From contig JABMRW010000059.1 of the NCBI GenBank assembly GCA_013202445.1, positions 1 to 20,692 on the forward strand: a stretch of 20,692 nucleotides of DNA. The letters are read 5' to 3'. Numbering within the stretch: position 1 is the stretch's first letter; the number at the start of each line of letters is the position of its first letter. Source of the stretch: Deltaproteobacteria bacterium. Lineage in GTDB: Bacteria > Chloroflexota > Dehalococcoidia > Dehalococcoidales > BS750m-G39. Below are positions 16,028 to 20,692 of this stretch, one piece after another. A program made the position numbers and the translations under genes. Below the pieces are notes generated by a model. The model searched no databases and was not told the origin of the DNA. It was given only the letters and a program-made list of their open reading frames with translations.

Positions 16028-16141
16028 ATGAAGGTAAAAGCTTCAGTTAAAGTAAGATGTGAAAAGTGTAAGATAGTGAAACGGCGCGGCATGGTCAGAG
16101 TAATCTGTTCCAACCCGCGGCATAAGCAGCGGCAGGGATAG
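16028..16141 (+). CDS. rpmJ: 50S ribosomal protein L36
   Basis: L36 is the smallest 50S protein and sits at the base of the GTPase stalk. This 37-residue gene was found by reading the gap after infA: it encodes [15 protein letters not shown], then [23 protein letters not shown]11, C14, C27 and H32 form the zinc site. Two consecutive ATG codons (16025 and 16028) occur; the second gives the exact family length. GGGG at 16018-16021 is the nearest ribosome-binding candidate. It is followed by a 25-base gap before rpsM. Confidence 0.95.
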   Translation: MKVKASVKVRCEKCKIVKRRGMVRVICSNPRHKQRQG

Positions 16142-16166
16142 CCGCACTTTAAGCAGGAGGCTATAG

Positions 16167-16556
16167 ATGGCACGTATTGCCGGAGTGGATATACCAAAAA
16201 ACAAGCAGGTCTGGGTCTCACTACAGTATATCTATGGCATAGGAAATACCCTGAGCCATAAGATTCTGGCACAGGCCGAGGTTGACCCAAGTACCAAGGT
16301 AAGCGACCTGACTGAAGAAGAGGTCAACCGCTTGCGCGAGATTATAGACAAAGGGCATAATGTTGAGGGCGAACTGAGGAAGGAAACCGACCTCAACATC
16401 AAGCGCCTCATTGAGATTGGCAGCTATCGGGGCAGCCGGCATCGCCACAGTCTGCCGGTCAGGGGACAGCGCACCCGGACCAATGCCCGTGCCCGGCGCG
16501 GCACCCGCAAAACAGTAGCCGGCAGGGGCCAGCGGCGCGGCACGACCAAGAAGTAA
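16167..16556 (+). CDS. rpsM: 30S ribosomal protein S13
   Basis: S13 links the 30S head with the 50S and its C-terminal tail touches the P-site tRNA. The 129-residue protein begins [25 protein letters not shown], has the helix-two-turns-helix core and the basic tail [17 protein letters not shown] (96-112). GGAGG (16155-16159) precedes the ATG. The 25 bases before the gene are too short for the S4-binding pseudoknot of the E. coli alpha operon. Confidence 0.97.
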   Translation: MARIAGVDIPKNKQVWVSLQYIYGIGNTLSHKILAQAEVDPSTKVSDLTEEEVNRLREIIDKGHNVEGELRKETDLNIKRLIEIGSYRGSRHRHSLPVRGQRTRTNARARRGTRKTVAGRGQRRGTTKK

Positions 16557-16581
16557 CCAGGGGTAGTTAAACGGAGGTAGA

Positions 16582-16974
16582 ATGGCACAGAAGAAGCGTA
16601 CTAAAACCAGAAGGCGGGAACGGAAATCGATTCCGGTAGGCAAAGCCTACATCCAGTCCACCTTCAATAATATTATCGTAACCCTCACCGACCCGCAGGG
16701 CAATGTCATTGCCTGGGGAAGCTCAGGCACCGCCGGGTTCAAGGGCTCACGTAAAGGCACTCCCTACGCAGCGCAGCTGGCCGCCCGCGATGCCGCCAGA
16801 AGAGCCATGGAGCACGGCCTGCGCCAGGTAGAGGTTTTTGTCAAGGGACCGGGCAGCGGTCGTGAGGCGGCTATCCGTTCCCTGCAAGCTTCGGGTCTGG
16901 CCATTACCAGCATCAGGGACGTAACGCCAATTCCGCATAACGGTTGTCGTCCGCGCAAGAGGAGGCGGGTGTAA
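16582..16974 (+). CDS. rpsK: 30S ribosomal protein S11
   Basis: S11 forms the platform of the 30S and shapes the mRNA exit channel. The 130-residue product has the motifs [45 protein letters not shown] and [16 protein letters not shown], and ends with the invariant [18 protein letters not shown]. It starts at ATG after GGAGG (16573-16577), 25 bases downstream of rpsM. rpsD follows after four bases. Confidence 0.97.
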   Translation: MAQKKRTKTRRRERKSIPVGKAYIQSTFNNIIVTLTDPQGNVIAWGSSGTAGFKGSRKGTPYAAQLAARDAARRAMEHGLRQVEVFVKGPGSGREAAIRSLQASGLAITSIRDVTPIPHNGCRPRKRRRV

Positions 16975-16978
16975 AACC

Positions 16979-17605
16979 ATGGCAAGATACACAGAAGCCG
17001 TTTGTCGGTTATGCCGCCGTAGTGGCGATAAATTAATGCTTAAAGGGAGCCGGTGCTTCAGCCCCAAGTGCGCCATGGAGCGGCGGCCGAAGCCGCCGGG
17101 GCAACAGCCCATGCGCCGGCGCCGGCTTTCCGACCGCGGCATACAGCTGCGGGAAAAGCAGAAGGCCCGCTACAGCTACGGCATTCTTGAAAAACAATTC
17201 CGCCGGTTCTTTGCCGAGGCCGAAAGGCAGTCCGGCATCACCGGGGAAAACCTGCTGGTCCTGCTGGAGAGGCGGCTGGACAACGTCGTCTACCGTCTGG
17301 GCTTTGCCGACTCCCGCGCCCAGGCCCGCCAGCTGGTGATGCACGGGCACATTATGCTCAACGAGCGCAAAACAGATATACCCTCCGCCCTGGTCAAGGA
17401 GGACGATACCATCAGCTGGAAAGAGCGCAGCAGCAAGACCGAATATTATAAGCAACTGGTTCCCAGCATTGAAAGCAAGATTATTCCCGGCTGGTTGAGC
17501 CTGGACATGGAAAAACTAATCGGCCGGGTGGCGTCTCTGCCCACCCCCGACGACATTGAGATAAAAGTCGAATGGCAGAGCATAATCGAATACTACTCCA
17601 GGTAG
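16979..17605 (+). CDS. rpsD: 30S ribosomal protein S4, zinc-binding type
   Basis: S4 nucleates 30S assembly on the 5' domain of 16S rRNA and regulates the alpha operon in E. coli. The 208-residue product has an N-terminal domain with C9, C12, C26 and C31, the zinc-binding form of S4, then [13 protein letters not shown] and the S4 RNA-binding domain with [31 protein letters not shown]. Family length is about 200-208. The ATG sits 4 bases after the rpsK stop. Confidence 0.97.
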   Translation: MARYTEAVCRLCRRSGDKLMLKGSRCFSPKCAMERRPKPPGQQPMRRRRLSDRGIQLREKQKARYSYGILEKQFRRFFAEAERQSGITGENLLVLLERRLDNVVYRLGFADSRAQARQLVMHGHIMLNERKTDIPSALVKEDDTISWKERSSKTEYYKQLVPSIESKIIPGWLSLDMEKLIGRVASLPTPDDIEIKVEWQSIIEYYSR

Positions 17606-17621
17606 GTCAAGGAGGCAGGTT

Positions 17622-18599
17622 TTGACTGGTCTAGCCATAGCCAATATCGAGTGTCTGGAAACTGAAGAGAACTTCGGCCGTTTTCGCGCCGAGCCTCTGG
17701 AGAAGGGCTTCGGGGTAACCCTGGGCAACGCCCTACGGCGGGTGCTCCTCGGCTATCTCCCCGGGGCGGCCGTGACGCGGGTCAGAATTGAGGGGACTCA
17801 ACACGAATTCTCCACCATACCCCTTGTCAAGGAAGATGTCACCGAGTTTCTGCTCAATGTCAAGGCGTTACGCTTAAAATCCCTCTCCGGCCAAGCGGGC
17901 AAGCTGATACTTGCCGTGGAGGGGGAGGGGCGAGTTACCGCCGCCGATATTGAGCCCTCTACCGACTTTGAAATCGCCAACCCCGAGCTCTACCTGGCGA
18001 CCCTGGACTCGCCGGAAGCCAAGCTCTATGCCGAATTTGACGTGGAACTGGGTGAGGGCTATCAGGAAGCCGAGTCCAGCGACGACCTGCTCATCGGCAC
18101 CATTCCCATAGACGCCATCTTCACCCCCATACGCAAGGTCAATTTCACCGTTGAGCCGACCCATGTCGGCGAGGAGACGGGCCATGAGCGGCTGGAGCTG
18201 GAGGTATGGACTGACGGCACCATATCACCGGTGGACGCCGTCAGCCAGAGCGCCAGCATTCTCTCGGAGCAGCTGGCTCCCCTTATTGACTACTCCCGCG
18301 TTTCCCGCCTGGAGGTGGAGAAGGAGTTCATCCGCTCCTCCATCCCTGATGAAACCTATAATATGCTGGTGGAACAGCTGGACCTGTCGGTGCGCACCAT
18401 GAACTGTCTGCGCCGCGGCGGCATCACCACCGTGGGAGAACTGATAAGCAAAGGCGAAAGGGAACTGCTCGCCCTGCACAATTTCGGGCAAAAGTCCAAG
18501 CTGGAGGTAGATGAACGGCTGGAGTCACTGGGGTTATCGATTACCCCCAAGGCCGAGGAGGAAGCCGGTGAGAGCGAGGAAGAGGAGGAAGCGGCATGA
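17622..18599 (+). CDS. rpoA: RNA polymerase alpha subunit
   Basis: Alpha dimerises to start core polymerase assembly and contacts UP elements and activators. In the 325-residue product the N-terminal domain carries the [24 protein letters not shown] block. The C-terminal domain is about 253-307; R258, N261, G289, K291, S292 and E295 match the E. coli residues that read UP-element DNA. An acidic tail (308-325) ends the protein. The start is TTG 17622 with AAGGAGG (17609-17615) six bases upstream. The stop overlaps rplQ by 4 bases (ATGA). Confidence 0.96.
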   Translation: MTGLAIANIECLETEENFGRFRAEPLEKGFGVTLGNALRRVLLGYLPGAAVTRVRIEGTQHEFSTIPLVKEDVTEFLLNVKALRLKSLSGQAGKLILAVEGEGRVTAADIEPSTDFEIANPELYLATLDSPEAKLYAEFDVELGEGYQEAESSDDLLIGTIPIDAIFTPIRKVNFTVEPTHVGEETGHERLELEVWTDGTISPVDAVSQSASILSEQLAPLIDYSRVSRLEVEKEFIRSSIPDETYNMLVEQLDLSVRTMNCLRRGGITTVGELISKGERELLALHNFGQKSKLEVDERLESLGLSITPKAEEEAGESEEEEEAA

Positions 18600-18949
18600 G
18601 ACACCAGATAGCCGGTAGAAAACTGGGACGGTCATCAGCCCACCGCAAAGCGCTGTTTCGCAACCTGGTCACCGACCTGCTCAACCACGAGAAGATTACC
18701 TCCACCGAAGCCAAGGCCAAGGAAATACGCGGCCTGGCGGAGAAGATGATTACCCTGGGCAAGAAGGGCGGGCTCACCTCCCGCCGTCAGGCGCTTGCCT
18801 TTATTTTAGATGAAAAGATAGCGGCCAAGGTCTTTGACGAGCTGGCTCCCCGCTACGCCGAGCGCCCCGGCGGTTATACCCGCCTCATCAAGCTGGGCCC
18901 CAGGCTGGGCGACGGGGCGCCCATGGCCAGAATTGAGCTGGTGGAATAA
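18596..18949 (+). CDS. rplQ: 50S ribosomal protein L17
   Basis: L17 surrounds the exit of the peptide tunnel. The 117-residue product starts [28 protein letters not shown] and contains [29 protein letters not shown], both characteristic of the family, then [26 protein letters not shown]. Length is normal. ATG overlaps the rpoA stop as ATGA. truA follows after 13 bases. Confidence 0.97.
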   Translation: MRHQIAGRKLGRSSAHRKALFRNLVTDLLNHEKITSTEAKAKEIRGLAEKMITLGKKGGLTSRRQALAFILDEKIAAKVFDELAPRYAERPGGYTRLIKLGPRLGDGAPMARIELVE

Positions 18950-18962
18950 CGGAGGCAGCAGT

Positions 18963-19736
18963 TTGGCAAACGGCACTCAGATTTTACTCATTATAGAATA
19001 CGACGGCACCGGCTACCACGGTTTCCAGTGGCAGAACGGGCTTCCCTCTATTCAAAGGGAGGTAGAGAAAGCGATAAAGAAGCTTACCGGGGAGAGTCGG
19101 CGGGTGATATCCGCCAGCCGTACCGACGCCGGAGTCCACGCCAAAGGTCAGGTGGTCGGCTTCAGAACAAGGTCAGAGCTGCCCACACGTAACTTTGTTA
19201 ACGGGCTAAATCACTACCTGCCCAGGGATATTGCCGTAAAGGCAGCTTATAGAGTAACCGATGCCTTCCGTATCCGGCGTGACGCCGTCAGCCGCGAATA
19301 CAGCTACAATATATTAAACAGCCCCACCCGCTCCCCGATAAGGGAAGGCCGGGTCTACCAGGTGGCTAATCCGCTCAGCATAGAGGCGATGAACCGGGCT
19401 GCTCAGACCCTTATCGGCAAGCATGACTTCGCCTCATTCGTCAACGGCGACGGCAGCTGGCTTGAGAGCACGGTAAGGAATGTATCCAGAGCCGAAGTGG
19501 AAAGAGACGGGGAACTGGTCACCTTCCACATAGCGGCAAACTCCTTCCTGCCCCACCAGGTGCGCACCACGGTAGGTGTGCTAATCAGGGTTGGGCAGGG
19601 CAAGATGAAACTTGACCAATTTCATAGTATAATTAAAGCAAGACTGCCGGGAACGGCGGGGCCTACTGCCCCTGCCTGCGGGCTGTGTCTTGACCGGGTA
19701 AACTATTCTGTTCCCCTAGAGGAAGAGGCGTCATGA
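18963..19736 (+). CDS. truA: tRNA pseudouridine(38-40) synthase TruA
   Basis: TruA converts uridines 38-40 in the anticodon arm of many tRNAs to pseudouridine. The 257-residue product has the N-terminal [13 protein letters not shown] (12-24) and the catalytic aspartate D55 in [11 protein letters not shown], plus [14 protein letters not shown] in the C-terminal half. I chose TTG 18963, 7 bases after GGAGG (18951-18955). An in-frame ATG at 18834 would run through the end of rplQ. The stop overlaps rplM by 4 bases. In this position truA is typical of Firmicutes-like and Chloroflexota-like clusters. Confidence 0.95.
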   Translation: MANGTQILLIIEYDGTGYHGFQWQNGLPSIQREVEKAIKKLTGESRRVISASRTDAGVHAKGQVVGFRTRSELPTRNFVNGLNHYLPRDIAVKAAYRVTDAFRIRRDAVSREYSYNILNSPTRSPIREGRVYQVANPLSIEAMNRAAQTLIGKHDFASFVNGDGSWLESTVRNVSRAEVERDGELVTFHIAANSFLPHQVRTTVGVLIRVGQGKMKLDQFHSIIKARLPGTAGPTAPACGLCLDRVNYSVPLEEEAS

Positions 19737-20164
19737 AAACCTATAGCACCAAGGCTTCCGATATCCAGCGCCAGTGGCATGTCCTAGATGCTTCGGGCAA
19801 GATTCTGGGCAAACTGGCCACGCAGGCGGCAATCTTGCTCCTGGGCAAGCACAAGCCTATATTCACTCCCAATCTGGATACCGGTGACTTTGTGATCATC
19901 ATCAACGCCGAAAAGGTCCGTTTCAGCGGCGGCAAAGAAGAAAAGAAGGTATATTACCGGCACTCCGGTTACCCGGGAGGGCTAAAAAGTGTACGCCTGG
20001 AAGAAATGATGCAGGCTGACCCCACCCGGGTGATCGAGCACGCCGTCAAGGGGATGCTGCCCACCAACCGCCTGCGGGCGGTCAGGATGAAAAAGCTCAA
20101 GGTCTATGTCGGTGAGGCTCATCCTCACCTGGCTCAGACCGGGACTAGCAAAAAGGAAGACTAA
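19733..20164 (+). CDS. rplM: 50S ribosomal protein L13
   Basis: L13 is an early-assembly 50S protein. The 143-residue product begins [33 protein letters not shown] and has [24 protein letters not shown], then [13 protein letters not shown] and the [24 protein letters not shown] block. Length is standard. ATG overlaps the truA stop. rpsI starts with GTG at the base after the stop, the usual rplM-rpsI pair. Confidence 0.97.
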   Translation: MKTYSTKASDIQRQWHVLDASGKILGKLATQAAILLLGKHKPIFTPNLDTGDFVIIINAEKVRFSGGKEEKKVYYRHSGYPGGLKSVRLEEMMQADPTRVIEHAVKGMLPTNRLRAVRMKKLKVYVGEAHPHLAQTGTSKKED

Positions 20165-20569
20165 GTGGCTAAAACAGATAAGAAAAGCTATTTTTACGGC
20201 ACAGGCAGACGCAAGACTTCTACAGCCAGGGTAAGGCTGATGCCGGGCACCGGTGAAATCATCGTCAACGGTATCCCCTACGAGGAGCGATTTCCCCGCC
20301 CCGCCCACCGCTGGGCAATAACCAACCCCCTCCTGGTCACAGAAAACCTGGGTAAGTACAACACCGTGGTCAAGGTAGAGGGCGGCGGTATAACCGGCCA
20401 GAGCGGCGCCATCAGTCACGGCATCGCTCGGGCGCTGGTAAAGGCCGACGAAAGCCTCAAGCCGGTACTGCGCCAGAACGGCCTGCTGACCAGGGACCCC
20501 CGGGTCAAAGAGAGAAAGAAGCCCGGGCTCAAGCGGGCGCGCAAGGCACCTCAGTACACCAAGAGGTAA
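20165..20569 (+). CDS. rpsI: 30S ribosomal protein S9
   Basis: S9 is a 30S head protein whose C-terminal tail reaches the P-site tRNA. The 134-residue product has YFYGTGRRKTSTARVRL (9-25), TVVKVEGGGITGQSGAISHGIARAL and the conserved ending KKPGLKRARKAPQYTKR with the terminal Lys-Arg. It starts with GTG after the rplM stop. It is the last gene of the run, and no intrinsic terminator is visible in the 72 bases that follow, though a new promoter is. Confidence 0.97.
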   Translation: MAKTDKKSYFYGTGRRKTSTARVRLMPGTGEIIVNGIPYEERFPRPAHRWAITNPLLVTENLGKYNTVVKVEGGGITGQSGAISHGIARALVKADESLKPVLRQNGLLTRDPRVKERKKPGLKRARKAPQYTKR

Positions 20570-20591
20570 TATTGCCCCCGACCGTATTCTC

Positions 20592-20621
20592 TTGACGCCT
20601 CATTATTTAAGCAGGTATAAT
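20592..20621 (+). promoter_or_regulatory. Sigma-70-type promoter upstream of tRNA-Leu
   Basis: TTGACG at 20592-20597 and a perfect TATAAT at 20616-20621 are 18 bp apart. The expected start near 20628 lies about 14 bases before the tRNA. The tRNA can therefore be transcribed on its own, in addition to any read-through from rpsI. I see no terminator hairpin between rpsI and this promoter. Confidence 0.8.
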
Positions 20622-20641
20622 CCCCTTGCATCATTCTATAT

Positions 20642-20692
20642 GCCGAAGTGGCGGAATGGCAGACGCGCTACGTTCAGGGCGTAGTGTCCGTA
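20642..20692 (+). tRNA. tRNA-Leu, anticodon CAG (partial, runs off the right edge)
   Basis: The sequence folds as a tRNA 5' half: acceptor strand GCCGAAG (20642-20648), D arm with GCG/CGC and GG in the loop, anticodon stem CTACG/CGTAG (20668-20672, 20680-20684) and loop TTCAGGG with anticodon CAG at 20675-20677. CAG reads the leucine codon CUG. The bases after the stem (TGTCCGTA) begin a long variable arm, as expected for a leucine tRNA. The remaining third lies outside the window. Confidence 0.93.

Noticed and set aside
19612..19633. TTGACC and TATAAT inside truA, upstream of rplM
   Set aside because: The spacer is only 10 bp, too short for a sigma-70-type promoter, and no extended -10 is present.

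Overview
This window is a bacterial ribosomal-protein and translation supercluster. At the left edge is the 5' end of a 23S rRNA gene on the minus strand. From about 458 onward, 37 protein genes run on the plus strand, almost without gaps, to 20569. A truncated tRNA-Leu gene lies at the right edge. The gene order is a fusion of the classical str (rpsL-rpsG-fusA), S10 (rpsJ to rpmC-rpsQ), spc (rplN to rpmJ), alpha (rpsM-rpsK-rpsD-rpoA-rplQ) and truA-rplM-rpsI operons. No tuf gene follows fusA.

The organism is clearly a bacterium with moderately GC-rich DNA and Gram-positive-like or deep-branching traits: a long-form S12, four-cysteine zinc S14, zinc-type S4, a zinc-lid adenylate kinase, and no E. 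coli-type methylated glutamine in L3. The 23S gene has its own promoter and no 16S gene upstream, so the rRNA genes are unlinked. With the merged operons and missing tuf, this suggests a Chloroflexota lineage, perhaps Dehalococcoidia. That placement is an inference from layout and general sequence character and is not proven here.

Layout: 1-206 is the 23S rRNA 5' end (minus). 207-572 is a 366-base divergent control region with two near-consensus sigma-70-type promoters back to back, both TTGACA-17 bp-TAATAT: one drives 23S leftward, the other the protein genes rightward. Both predicted leaders can form stem-loops. 573-3591 holds rpsL, rpsG, fusA; 3602-9115 the S10-type genes; 9122-16141 the spc-type genes with secY, adk, map, infA, rpmJ; 16167-18949 the alpha-type genes; 18963-20569 truA, rplM, rpsI. 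A promoter and the tRNA-Leu(CAG) gene close the window.

The genes work as one growth-rate module: small- and large-subunit proteins, EF-G and IF-1 for translation, SecY for protein export, methionine aminopeptidase for N-terminal processing, adenylate kinase for nucleotide balance, the RNA polymerase alpha subunit, and a tRNA/rRNA-type pseudouridine synthase. Genes overlap or are separated by at most about 25 bases, and 12 of 37 use GTG or TTG starts. No mobile element, CRISPR array or obviously transferred gene is visible. The most distinctive features are the bidirectional rRNA/ribosomal-protein promoter and the long, mutually similar Lys/Glu/Ala-rich tails on S3 and S17. I do not see a new stand-alone biological system here.
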